Shown here piece by piece: positions 48,307 to 58,500 of a stretch of 64,000 bases of DNA. This stretch comes from Fidelibacterota bacterium (GTDB taxonomy: Bacteria > Fidelibacterota > Marinisomatia > SCGC-AAA003-L08 > D37C17). Positions within the stretch are counted from its first letter, which is position 1; each line of letters begins with the position of its first letter. The stretch is taken from the NCBI GenBank assembly GCA_002717625.1, contig PBEF01000003.1, positions 1-64,000 of the forward strand, in the 5' to 3' direction. The translations under genes and the position numbers were made by a program. Below the pieces are notes generated by a model, which worked only from the letters and a program-made list of their open reading frames with translations, was not told the DNA's origin and made no database searches.

Positions 48307-49612
48307 TTAAGCTTTGTATGTTTCCATATATTACTAAGTTGTTTTTTATAGAACATGTTTCTGCAATTCTTAATAATTGATTATATTTAGCTGTTCTATC
48401 TGTTCGACACAACGACCCTGTTTTAATTTGTCCAGCGCCAGCAGCAACTGCCAAATCAGCAATAAAGGTGTTTTCTGTTTCTCCTGAGCGATGAGATATA
48501 ATAGTACCAAAATTATGTTTTTGTGCCAATTGAATAGCATTTAATGTTTCTGTAAAAGTTCCAATTTGATTTAATTTAATCAAAATAGCGTTCATTGCGC
48601 CTTCATCGATCGCCTTGCTTAATAAGCTTGGGTTGGTAACCGTTAAATCATCTCCTACAATCTGTATTTCTTGACCTAGTGTTGCATTAAGCTGCTTCCA
48701 AGCGTCCCAATCGTTTTGATCAAGGCCATCTTCAATAGAGATAATAGGGTATTTTTCACAAAGTTCTTGATAATAATCAACCAATTCTAATGGTTTTAAT
48801 GTTCTGTTTTCAGATTCTAAATAATATACATTTTTTTTGTTATCATAAAATTCGCTTGCGGCGACATCTAGCGCTAAAAAAACATCCTTTCCTGGTTTAT
48901 ATTTTGCAAGAATAATTGCTTCCAAAATTAACTCTAAAGCCTCTGCATTACTATTTAGCATTGGGGCAAATCCGCCTTCATCTCCAATAGTCGTGCTTAA
49001 TTTTTTTTGATATAAAATTGATTTCAAGGCATGAAAAATTTCTGTTCCTGCCTGTAGAGCATTTGTATAACTAGAAAAATTAATTGGCATAATCATAAAT
49101 TCTTGAAAGTCAACCGTATTATCTGCATGGCTTCCTCCATTTAAAATATTCATCATTGGAATTGGCATACAATAAGATTTATAGTCTTTCTTTAATATAT
49201 CTTGTACAATATACTCAAAAAGTGGTTTTTTTTGATATTGTGATCCGGCTTGTACAGATGCTAATGAAACTGCTAAAATTGCATTTGCTCCCAACGCTCC
49301 TTTATTATCAGTACCATCTAACTCTAACATAATTTTATCAAGTAAAGCAATATCTAAAACTGATTTACCTATTAATGCAGGTTTAATTTGTTGATGAATA
49401 TTATTAACAGCCAAAGATACTCCCTTGCCACACCAACCAACATCCCTATCTCTAAGCTCTAACGCTTCCTTGTCTCCTGTTGATGCTCCGCTAGGAACAG
49501 AAGCACGTCCAATAGTCCCGTTTTGTAATATAACATCAGCCTCTACAGTGGGGGTCCCTCTAGAGTCTAATACCTGCCTTGCAATAATATTAATTATGTT
49601 GTGTTGTGACAT
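48275..49612 (-). CDS. eno: Enolase
   Basis: A 445-aa glycolytic enzyme. The Mg-binding and catalytic residues lie in GDEGGFAP, SIEDGLDQNDW, VGDDLTVTNP and LIKLNQIGT. The SHRSGETE loop is present. It converts 2-phosphoglycerate to phosphoenolpyruvate and usually also binds RNase E. The order eno-ftsB is common in bacteria. Confidence 0.98.
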   Translation of the reverse strand: MSQHNIINIIARQVLDSRGTPTVEADVILQNGTIGRASVPSGASTGDKEALELRDRDVGWCGKGVSLAVNNIHQQIKPALIGKSVLDIALLDKIMLELDGTDNKGALGANAILAVSLASVQAGSQYQKKPLFEYIVQDILKKDYKSYCMPIPMMNILNGGSHADNTVDFQEFMIMPINFSSYTNALQAGTEIFHALKSILYQKKLSTTIGDEGGFAPMLNSNAEALELILEAIILAKYKPGKDVFLALDVAASEFYDNKKNVYYLESENRTLKPLELVDYYQELCEKYPIISIEDGLDQNDWDAWKQLNATLGQEIQIVGDDLTVTNPSLLSKAIDEGAMNAILIKLNQIGTFTETLNAIQLAQKHNFGTIISHRSGETENTFIADLAVAAGAGQIKTGSLCRTDRTAKYNQLLRIAETCSIKNNLVIYGNIQSLNVKKNLQTAR

Positions 49613-49746
49613 GTAGAATATAAATGTTTTTTAAAATATCGTTAATAAATTTGATTAAAATATTGCAATAAAAAAAATCTTTTATAAAAATAAAATATTT
49701 ATATATTTATCGGAACAGTTGTTTCTTTAAATAGTTTTAATAATAG

Positions 49747-51153
49747 ATGAATTTTTGGAAAACAACAACTATTTACGGGGTTGGATTTATTGCTCTAAGA
49801 GCAATTTCCTTTTTATTATTACCCCTTTATACCAACTTGCTATCTAATACAGAAGCAGGCTGGGTGTTTATTATTTATACCTTACTAGCCCTATTAAATG
49901 TATTTTATACTCATGGCATGAACGCAGCCTTATTAAAGTTTTTTCATTCATCAAACAAACAAGAAATTGTTACAACCTCTACAATATATGCCATTATATC
50001 TAGTATTGCTTTAAGCTTATTTTTATTTACTGTTTATTCTATATATGCAAAAACAGCCGGAGAAAATCATCACCTGATTGTTATATTCATGCTTATTATT
50101 GCCTCTCTAGATATGCTCTCTGCTAAAAATAATATTATATTAAGGTTACTAGAAAGGCCTCTGTATTATCTTTTTATATGCCTGGTTAATGTTCTACTGT
50201 CTATTGGATTAAATATTTATTTTATTCAAATTTGTAACCAAGGCATTATGGGGGCCATACACTCTCTGCTCATAGTTGCTATAATACAGTTTTTACTTTT
50301 AACTCCAATAATGTGGTCGTTTATACGCATTACATTATTTAATTATCGTTTATTATTACAAATGTTAACTGTGGGGATGAGTTTTTTTCCTGCGGCTGTT
50401 TTTTTTGTTTTCATCGAACTTTCAGATCGGTGGATGTTAGGATACCTCCTCAACATTCATGAGGTGGGTTTATATGGTGCGGGATATAAAATTGGCAGCG
50501 TTGTGTTGTTATTTGTAAACTCTTTTAATCTTAATTGGCAACCGTATTATTTAAAAACTAAACTTAATAAAGGAATGCCTGTGTTTGAAAAAATTGGAAC
50601 CGGCTTTATCTTGATATTGGTTTTTATATCTACTATTTTAGCTTCTTTTTGGCCTATTTTATTTAATATAAAACTAGGTTCCTATTCTCTAATAGGACAA
50701 GATTTTTGGGAAGGAGGTCGTATTATACCCATTATTTGTATTAGCTATATTTTTTATGGAATCTTTATTTTACAAATACCTTCTATTTTTCTAAAAACAA
50801 AACAAAAGTGGGCTCCTATAATTTGGGGTTCTGGCCTAATAATAAATGTGCTAAGCAATCTTGTGCTGATTCCTGTTTATGGTATGTTTGGAGCAGCATA
50901 TGCAACTCTGTTTGCATATATTACAATGTCTGCAATCATTATATTTAAAAACTATCGCTGGATGCGCCTTAAATATAATTTACAACAAATTTTTAGTTTT
51001 ATAATAATTAGCTTGGGAATATATTGGATTTCTCATGCTATAATTATATATAATAATATATGGTTTATAATGGGCGTTGTAATTGTTTATAGTGGAATTG
51101 GTGCTATATATATTATCAAAGCTTATAAAGAATTAAAAATTACTGCGCAATAA
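49747..51153 (+). CDS. Oligosaccharide flippase (Wzx/MOP family)
   Basis: A 468-aa membrane protein with about twelve to fourteen membrane segments, and no long loops. The first segment has IYGVGFIALRAISFLLLPLYTN, a common Wzx start, and the YLLNIHEVGLYGAGYKIG stretch is the family signature around TM7. It should flip lipid-linked sugars across the inner membrane. It is not beside a glycan gene cluster, so the substrate is unknown. The 134-base gap before it is AT-rich with no clear promoter. Confidence 0.85.
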   Translation: MNFWKTTTIYGVGFIALRAISFLLLPLYTNLLSNTEAGWVFIIYTLLALLNVFYTHGMNAALLKFFHSSNKQEIVTTSTIYAIISSIALSLFLFTVYSIYAKTAGENHHLIVIFMLIIASLDMLSAKNNIILRLLERPLYYLFICLVNVLLSIGLNIYFIQICNQGIMGAIHSLLIVAIIQFLLLTPIMWSFIRITLFNYRLLLQMLTVGMSFFPAAVFFVFIELSDRWMLGYLLNIHEVGLYGAGYKIGSVVLLFVNSFNLNWQPYYLKTKLNKGMPVFEKIGTGFILILVFISTILASFWPILFNIKLGSYSLIGQDFWEGGRIIPIICISYIFYGIFILQIPSIFLKTKQKWAPIIWGSGLIINVLSNLVLIPVYGMFGAAYATLFAYITMSAIIIFKNYRWMRLKYNLQQIFSFIIISLGIYWISHAIIIYNNIWFIMGVVIVYSGIGAIYIIKAYKELKITAQ

Positions 51154-51154
51154 A

Positions 51155-51658
51155 CTAAACAGGCTCATAAGACCCTGATTCTAAATCCTCTAAAGAAGCC
51201 TCTTCCCACTCTTCACTTAAAAGCACGTCCTCTTGTTTTGTCTCCTGTTCAATAGGGTTGACAGCGGGTTCTTTAATCTGAGTATTTGTTGTTCTGTTAA
51301 TCGTGTTGTGGCTGTTGTATATCAATAAGGGTACAGAAAAAACAAACAATAACAACAAAGATAATAAAATTCCTTCTGCATTAAATAAAATAGCCCCAAC
51401 AGGAAGAGGCACCTGTTCTACTCCATAAATAAAAAACAACGACAGAGCAACAAGAACGCCAGACCAACAAAAAACATACAGTGTAGACTTAAAACAATAT
51501 TGATCTAAGAGTATGCTTATTAGTAGCCATAAATATAAAATAAAAAGGAGGCATATAAGGCCTAATACAAGAGAGCTATTTACTAATAAATAAAAATATA
51601 GAAACAGCCCTGTACCATATATTGCCCAATGAAGATGATTTTTTAAATTAATTAGCAT
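51155..51658 (-). CDS. Small membrane protein with an acidic tail
   Basis: A 167-aa protein with about four membrane segments (about 10-30, 33-55, 60-80 and 92-112). The tail (about 115-167) is hydrophilic and Glu-rich, ending in SEEWEEASLEDLESGSYEPV. I do not recognise it. The acid tail may sit in the cytoplasm and bind a basic partner. It is convergent with the flippase gene (1-base gap). Confidence 0.65.
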   Translation of the reverse strand: MLINLKNHLHWAIYGTGLFLYFYLLVNSSLVLGLICLLFILYLWLLISILLDQYCFKSTLYVFCWSGVLVALSLFFIYGVEQVPLPVGAILFNAEGILLSLLLLFVFSVPLLIYNSHNTINRTTNTQIKEPAVNPIEQETKQEDVLLSEEWEEASLEDLESGSYEPV

Positions 51659-51729
51659 AATTTTACTTCCTAATAATAAAGTTTTTCACGTAACATTAGC
51701 AAGAAATTAAATCGAAAAAACAATTTATT

Positions 51730-52713
51730 TTGCAATCCAAGAAAATACAGTATGGGGTTATAGGCGCAGGACACATTGGGAATTACCACGCACAACAAAT
51801 CAAAAATATCGCCAATGTTAAACTTATAGGAATCTATGATGTTAACTTTAAACAAGCACAAAAAATAGCAGACCTATATAATGTAGAGGCCTTTAATAGT
51901 TTGTCCAGCTTGTTGGAAACATGTGACGCCGTTTCTGTTGCAACGCCAGCACAAACACATTTTAAAATTGCTATACTAGCACTACAAAACAATTGTCATG
52001 TTTTTATTGAAAAACCCATCACAACCAACCTACAAGAGGCAGAAGCTATTATACAAGAAGCGGAAACCCTAAATAAGCTTGTTCAGGTTGGCCATATTGA
52101 GCGGTTTAATCCTGCCTTTGCTTATCTATTAACACACCAAAATATAAGTAGTTCTAGGTTTATTGAATCTGAGCGATTGGCTCCGTTTAACCAAAGAGGT
52201 TTAGATGTCAATGTGCTCTTAGATTTAATGATTCATGATATTGATTTAATTTTATGTATTAAAAATTGTGGTGTTAAAAATATAGAGGCTATTGGAATTA
52301 ACGTTTTATCTAAAAACATTGATTTAGCAAATGCGCGCATTACGTTTGAGGATAATAGTGTGGCGAACTTAACAGCAAGCCGCATTTCTGATACCTCAGT
52401 GAGAAAATTGCGCATATTTAACAAACAACAATATTTTTCTCTGAATTTACAAAACCATAGTGTTGATTCATATTCTGTAAAAACAAAAAACCCCAACAAA
52501 CAATCTCAATTAATTTTTTCCAATCAAAATAAATCTATTGTGCACAACAAAACCTCTGTTCCTAAACAAAATGCATTATATGAGGAACTTGCATCCTTCA
52601 TTTCTAGTATACAAACTGGTAAAAAAATCATGGTCGATGCAAGCGCTGGTACAGAAGCAATTAAACTGGCGTTGCTAATTCAAAAAAAAATACATGAATC
52701 AACGCAAACATAA
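51730..52713 (+). CDS. Gfo/Idh/MocA-family oxidoreductase (GnnA-like)
   Basis: A 327-aa NAD(P)-binding oxidoreductase. The Rossmann motif GAGHIG lies at 12-17, and EKP at 94-96 carries the catalytic Lys. The C-terminal half is the GFO/IDH/MocA alpha/beta domain. There is no in-frame ATG; the best start is TTG at 51730 (ATT at 51727 and 51706 are alternatives). It overlaps lpxB by 20 bases. Genes of this type near lpxB in Leptospira and Acidithiobacillus are gnnA, which oxidises UDP-GlcNAc for amide-linked lipid A; the partner gnnB is not seen here. Confidence 0.8.
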   Translation: MQSKKIQYGVIGAGHIGNYHAQQIKNIANVKLIGIYDVNFKQAQKIADLYNVEAFNSLSSLLETCDAVSVATPAQTHFKIAILALQNNCHVFIEKPITTNLQEAEAIIQEAETLNKLVQVGHIERFNPAFAYLLTHQNISSSRFIESERLAPFNQRGLDVNVLLDLMIHDIDLILCIKNCGVKNIEAIGINVLSKNIDLANARITFEDNSVANLTASRISDTSVRKLRIFNKQQYFSLNLQNHSVDSYSVKTKNPNKQSQLIFSNQNKSIVHNKTSVPKQNALYEELASFISSIQTGKKIMVDASAGTEAIKLALLIQKKIHESTQT

Positions 52714-53809
52714 TTTAGTAATTATTGCAGGTGAAAGCTCTGGAGATTTACATGGTGCCCATCTTATGCATCATATGAAAAAAATTAATCCTAAAATTGT
52801 TTTTTCTGGTCTAGGAGGACAAAAAATGAAAGAAGAGGGGCTAAGCTCTCTTTTTCCTATTAAAAAATTAGCCGTAATGGGGTTTTGGGAGGTTTTAAAA
52901 AATATTATTTTTTTTTTAAGGGTTGAACGCACCGTATTAAAACATATAAAAAAAACACAACCAAAAAAAATAATTTTAATTGATTATCCTGGTTTTAATT
53001 TACGTTTAGCAAAAAAACTTAAATCTTTTTCACGCGCTCAAATTATTTATTATATCAGTCCTCAACTTTGGGCCTGGAAAGAAGAGAGGGTTCAAATTAT
53101 TAAAAAACATATTGACCGTTTAATCGTTTTGTTTCCCTTTGAGGTGAATTGGTATAAAAAGCATAAAATAAAAGCTTATTATTTTGGACACCCTTTAATA
53201 GCACAAAGCCTGCCCACAAAAGCTAAGTCCTTTTCTTCAAATCAACAGTTTTCCATTGCTCTATGTCCTGGTAGTCGAGCGCAAGAAATTAAACAACACC
53301 TACCTATTTTAATTGACACTGCTCTACAATATACAAAAATAAACCCTAACTCCTCTTTTAAGATTGTTTGTGCCCCTAATATTAACCCTAAATTATTACA
53401 ACCATATATAAAAAACACAGCTATTAAAGTTGATACCAACCCCATTTTAAGCTCTTTTCATAATGTTGATTTTGCTATTGTTGCATCTGGAACAGCAGCT
53501 TTAGAGTGTGCTGTAACCCTGACTCCTATGATTGTTATATATAAAATGTCTTTTTTATCTTGGGTTATCACAAAAAATATAGTTCGTACTCCTTTTGCTT
53601 CTATTATTAATATTTTGGCTGAAAAACAAATTAGCTTAGAACTATTACAGAATCAGTTTACAACCAACAACTTAACAAGCGCTTTAACAAAAAAATTAAA
53701 CAATGTTGCCAGCCTTACACAAGAACAACAAAACATACTCCAAACCATACAGCCCCTAGCATTAAATCAAGTATATCACAAAACAGCAGAACATATTATA
53801 CAAAATTAA
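52694..53809 (+). CDS. lpxB: Lipid-A-disaccharide synthase
   Basis: A 371-aa GT19 transferase that joins UDP-2,3-diacylglucosamine and lipid X into the lipid A disaccharide. IIAGESSGDLHGA at 10-22 is the family start, QLWAWKEERV is the conserved middle, and SGTAALE the C-terminal sugar-nucleotide motif. A run of ten T (52908-52917) lies in the gene. The next gene begins 2 bases later. Confidence 0.96.
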   Translation: MNQRKHNLVIIAGESSGDLHGAHLMHHMKKINPKIVFSGLGGQKMKEEGLSSLFPIKKLAVMGFWEVLKNIIFFLRVERTVLKHIKKTQPKKIILIDYPGFNLRLAKKLKSFSRAQIIYYISPQLWAWKEERVQIIKKHIDRLIVLFPFEVNWYKKHKIKAYYFGHPLIAQSLPTKAKSFSSNQQFSIALCPGSRAQEIKQHLPILIDTALQYTKINPNSSFKIVCAPNINPKLLQPYIKNTAIKVDTNPILSSFHNVDFAIVASGTAALECAVTLTPMIVIYKMSFLSWVITKNIVRTPFASIINILAEKQISLELLQNQFTTNNLTSALTKKLNNVASLTQEQQNILQTIQPLALNQVYHKTAEHIIQN

Positions 53810-53811
53810 TT

Positions 53812-54462
53812 GTGTTAAAAAAAATATCATATTATATAGCACCTCTATTTCTAAAAATTCTTCTATTCTGTATTTTTAATACTTGTAAATGGAGGGTTTA
53901 TAATGATAGTTATTTTAAACAGGCTCAACAAATCAAATTTCCTATTCTTATTTGCTCTTGGCATAATTGTTTTTTATTAGTCGCACGTTATTTTAAAAAT
54001 ACCAAAACCTCTGTTTGGGCAATTTCTAGTACCCATAAAGATTCTGAAATTATGGCCTCTATTTTAAAAACTTGGAATTTTCAGCTTATTAAAGGCTCTA
54101 GCACTAGAGGGTGGAGAAACGTAATCAAAAACATGATGACCTTGTTTAATAACCCAAATAACATTGTTGCCGTTACAAACGACGGACCAAAGGGGCCTCC
54201 TTTCACAGCAAAACCGGGCTCTATTAACCTGGCCTTAAAAAAACAGGCTCAAATTATTGCAGTGAGTGCTACGGCAAATAGGTTTTGGCGCCTTCCTTCA
54301 TGGGATCAAACTATTATTCCTAAGCCTTTTAGCACTATTTCTATACAGTTTGCACCAAGCTTTATAAATAAAAATTATTCAGAAAAAGAGGCCTCTGTTG
54401 CTGTTTCAAAATACATGACATATAATACTGTAGACCTCAATAGTAAAATTAATAAAAAATAA
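53812..54462 (+). CDS. DUF374 lysophospholipid acyltransferase-like protein
   Basis: A 216-aa protein. ISSTHKDSEI carries the H-x-D-type core of DUF374 acyltransferases, followed by KGSSTRGW, TNDGPKGPP and the SINLALKKQAQIIAVSA stretch. The start codon is GTG at 53812. It is between lpxB and lpxK, so it may acylate lipid A or its precursors in place of LpxL, which is not in the window. An N-terminal hydrophobic segment (about 7-25) anchors it. Confidence 0.83.
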   Translation: MLKKISYYIAPLFLKILLFCIFNTCKWRVYNDSYFKQAQQIKFPILICSWHNCFLLVARYFKNTKTSVWAISSTHKDSEIMASILKTWNFQLIKGSSTRGWRNVIKNMMTLFNNPNNIVAVTNDGPKGPPFTAKPGSINLALKKQAQIIAVSATANRFWRLPSWDQTIIPKPFSTISIQFAPSFINKNYSEKEASVAVSKYMTYNTVDLNSKINKK

Positions 54463-54463
54463 T

Positions 54464-55543
54464 ATGTACTTTATATTTCACTTCTTTTGTTTACAATTAA
54501 TTAAGTTTTATAAAAAACTTTTTAGTTTGAAGTTTTTATCTCAACACTCTTTTCCTTTTCCTATTCTTTCAGTTGGCAATGTTTCTTTGGGGGGAACAGG
54601 AAAAACTCCTTTTATATACTATTTAGCCCAGCTGTGTTGTAAGTTAAAAATTAAACATGTAATTGTAAGCAGAGGATATAAAAAAACTTCATCAGGGCTA
54701 TGTATAGTACATGATGGAAACCAATTGCTTTGCACTGACCCTTTAATCGCAGGAGATGAACCGGTAATGCTAGCTTTCAAGCTAAAACAAACTCCTATTT
54801 TAGTAGATAATAAAAAACAAAGAGCCTTGTCTTATGTAAAACAGGCTTTTCCAAAACACTTAGTTTTATTAGATGACAGTTTTCAAAGCCATTATATTAT
54901 AAAAAATTTTGAAATTGTCCTTTTTAATTCTCTTTTACAAAAACAAGCTTTACGTCTTTTTCCCTTTGGACAACTGAGAGAGCCGTTAACAGCTTTATCT
55001 CGTGCAAACCTAATTGTTTTTACAAAGCAGAACTTACAACAAAAACAAAACAGCGCTATCAACGCTGTTCTTAACATAGTCAAAAAACACAATATTCCAT
55101 ACTTTTATTCTGATTTTTCTTTTCTGTTAACTAAATATTCTATAAAAAAACATGGCTCTTTACGATGGGAAACAACTCCTTTACAACAACTACCAAAAAA
55201 CAACCTGCTTTTATTATGTTGTGGAATAGGGGACCCCGAATCTTTTAAACAAACAGTTCAACAATACAAACCAAATATTTGCAAATCGTTGGTCTTTTCT
55301 GATCATTATAACTATCATAAAAACGAAAAAGCTTTTATCAGCCAGATTCAAGGCCTTTATTCTCAACATTCATTTAATGGGCTATTAACAACTGAAAAGG
55401 ATTTTGTTAAAATTAAAAGTCTGTCTTCTTCATGTTTGAGTTGGTTTGCACAGAAAAAAATAAACCTTTTTATAGTTGATATAAAAATACAACTACAAAA
55501 AGAGATAGCTTTTATAGAATATATTAAAAACCTAGCCCCCTAG
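54464..55543 (+). CDS. lpxK: Tetraacyldisaccharide 4'-kinase
   Basis: A 359-aa membrane-associated kinase that adds the 4'-phosphate to lipid A. SVGNVSLGGTGKTPF at 36-50 is the P-loop motif; the RGYKKTSSG segment and LLDDSFQS (about 135-142) follow. N-terminal hydrophobic residues 1-20 bind the membrane. Its 3' end overlaps the convergent 1080-aa gene by 20 bases. Confidence 0.96.
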   Translation: MYFIFHFFCLQLIKFYKKLFSLKFLSQHSFPFPILSVGNVSLGGTGKTPFIYYLAQLCCKLKIKHVIVSRGYKKTSSGLCIVHDGNQLLCTDPLIAGDEPVMLAFKLKQTPILVDNKKQRALSYVKQAFPKHLVLLDDSFQSHYIIKNFEIVLFNSLLQKQALRLFPFGQLREPLTALSRANLIVFTKQNLQQKQNSAINAVLNIVKKHNIPYFYSDFSFLLTKYSIKKHGSLRWETTPLQQLPKNNLLLLCCGIGDPESFKQTVQQYKPNICKSLVFSDHYNYHKNEKAFISQIQGLYSQHSFNGLLTTEKDFVKIKSLSSSCLSWFAQKKINLFIVDIKIQLQKEIAFIEYIKNLAP

Positions 55544-58500
55544 GTTTCCATTCTTTCGTATTGTTTTGAATCTTTTTGTTTTTTTCTATAAAAATGGTGT
55601 CTTTTTTTTCTATAAAAATGCTATCTATAATTGTTTTTTCTATTGTGTCGGTTTTATTAATAATTAATGTATCTAATCCCTCACAGGGCTGTTGAATTGT
55701 TTCACAGGGACTTAAATCAACTTTAATGGGAAAGGTATATTTTTGTGTGTTTTTATATTTATCAATTAAATTAAAAGTAAGGGTATGTTCTCCTACTTCT
55801 GATATAGTAGGCTTCCACCTTAAGTTTTGTGTGAGGGAGTCTGTTTGTCCTGTAAACATTGTGTCTGAACTTAGAATACTTAAAAATAAATCTTTAGAAA
55901 ACAATGAATCTAAAAACATATCTTCTCCTTTTGGGTTAAAAATATAATCAATATTAACAAACGCTTTTTCCATGGGAGTGTTTAACAAAACCGGATTTTT
56001 ATAAACAAAAATATTTATTTTTTGTCTATCTGTTCCAGCATGAAAACCATCAGACACGCTAATTTCTAGTGTATGAAACCCTAAATCTTCTTCTTTGGGA
56101 ATCCAAACCAATTTTCCTGTTTTACCACTAAACAAAATTTCATCAATGGTTGTTTTAATTGTATACAGCAACTCTGAATCTTGATTAAGGTCCTGTGCAT
56201 CAAAATAATGAAAAAGGGTATCTCCTAACATAATTTTCAAACTATCTGGGCCAACAATGCTGGGCTTGTCATTTACAAAAACAGAAAAATCTTGTGTAAC
56301 AAAATCTATAGAGTCTGTTACCAAAATAGAAAAATTGTTTTTTCCTATTTGTTTTTCAGTAGGTTTCCAGGTAATTGTTTGAGTTGTTTTATCAAAGCTC
56401 GTCCCTTGAGGAAAAACAGGCATATCATAATACAGCTGATTTTTTTTATTTTCTTGATAGGGTTTTTCTGTGTTTCTGTCTTCTGCTTGCACAACATACT
56501 GATATATACCGCCAAATTCAACATGTGTGTCTGGTGTGCTTATAATTTTAGGGGTTTCGTTAACATACAGCTTACCAATAAACTCATCTTTATCAACCCT
56601 ATCATTTAAAGTAATTATATAGGTAAAATTATCTATTTTGTTTGTTGTGTCAAAGGAAAGCAAACCAAATTGATTAATCATAAATTCAGGAAGAGTGTCA
56701 TTAGTAATATAGGCCCATTGTAATTCTGGGTTTGCATTCATATCAAAACTTTGAAATTGAAATGTAAAGTTTTTTCCTGCTTGTATGTATTCTTTTTCTG
56801 CAGGTTGAGAAGAAATAACCGGCACAGCATTAACATAAACGTTTAAAATATATTCTTTTGTGTTTTGAGGGCTCTCCGCTTTAATAATAATAGAGTTCAT
56901 ATCTACCTGGGTCATGATTGGAACCCAATATATGGTTCCTTGGGTAGAAATCCGAAGGTTTTGAGGGGTTTTTATTTTTTTATATATAACACCTTTTTGA
57001 TGTGGAATTTGATATGTAAACGGTTCGTTGACGGTTATAATAAAATCCATGTTTTCTTGTGTTTTAATAATCGTTGTATCAATAAAAACACTAATATTGG
57101 CTGTATCTTGGGCCATACCATCGTCAACAAAAACAAGAAAGTTTTTCATTCCAAAATCCAGCCTGCTTGGTTCCCAATAAATTTCATTATCATTAATTAA
57201 AAGATTATTGTTTTTAGGATTAACAACTTGTAAAGTAGGTTTTTTTTGATATAAATAATCTACAACATTATATGAGGATTGAAAAAAGCCTGTTGTGTGA
57301 ATTGTGTCTAAAGGATTATTAATAATTAGTTGTGGGAAATCATTAACATATATAAAATATTCGTGCATTTCTGTGGTTGTTTTAAAAGTTTTTTTTAGTT
57401 TAAGTTGCGCGTTGTTGCTTGTGTCTTCTTCTAGGGTGGCATCAGAAACATAGTTAGCTAAATATTGAAATGAATATATGCCGGTATCAGCCCTTGTTGG
57501 GCTCCAAACGAACTCGAGAGACTTAGAGTTTAAAGACATGCCTTCTGGTTTTTTTTGAGTTTCTATGCTTTCAATATTTAAAGCGTCTGGCTTAAGAATG
57601 GGCACTATTAATTTTTGTTCTACATTAATAAATAAGGTGTCGTGTATAGTTGTTTTATATTCTTTCGTTTGCGTTTTTTTTTCTTTAGCAGTGTTTACTA
57701 AAGGGTTTGGCTTTTGAGAATTAAACATAACAAGGGTCTGTTTATTTTCTTTCTTACTAAAAAATAATGCCGCCGTGTTTTGCTTATCTATAATATATTG
57801 GGTTTGCGTTGATATAAAAGGGGGTGTTGTAATTTTTTTTATTTTATTTTCTTTCATAAAAAACAATTTTTGTTTGTTTGATAAAACCACCAACCCGCTG
57901 TCTGCAAGAGCAACCAAAGAAACCGGGCCCGAAACACCTAAAGGAATTTTTATATCTTCTTTTTCCAATAAAGAATAGGCTGTATTATCTAGGTTTTGTT
58001 TGTTTCCTAAAATGAAAAAGTTTTGTTTGTTTTGAACTCCTGTTAAAGTTGAAAAATTGATATTTTCTCTTATTATATTAGAAACCGCAGGAGAAGAAGA
58101 AAAAACAATATGTTCTTCAAGTGTTTCTTTAGTGCTATATATTATCACATCATCAGCCTTATCTTGATCAACATCTGTTGTAAAAAATTTAATTGGCCCA
58201 TAAGTAGACGACATAAAGTCTGAAGCAAGAGTTTTTATGATTTTTAAGTTATTATTATAATAATCTAAAACCAACAGCTCGCGCTCTGGACTACTACATG
58301 CTAATAAAATTTCTTGTTTTTTTTGTCTATCCCAATTAATAAGCTTGGCCTGTGCAGGCGTTGTTCCTGTTTTTTCTGTTGGTATTTTTAAAATTTCAGG
58401 GGGGCCAAAAGGGATGTTATCCTTCATTGAAAAAATATAAACCTCTCCTTGTTGACCAAAAGAGTGTAATACTGCAATAATTTCCTTTTTAGAATCTCCT

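Noticed and set aside
51681-51700. TTTTTCACGTAACATT, a partial likeness to a parS site
   Set aside because: The right half does not mirror the left, and parS is a near-perfect 16-base palindrome. No good parS was found by eye.
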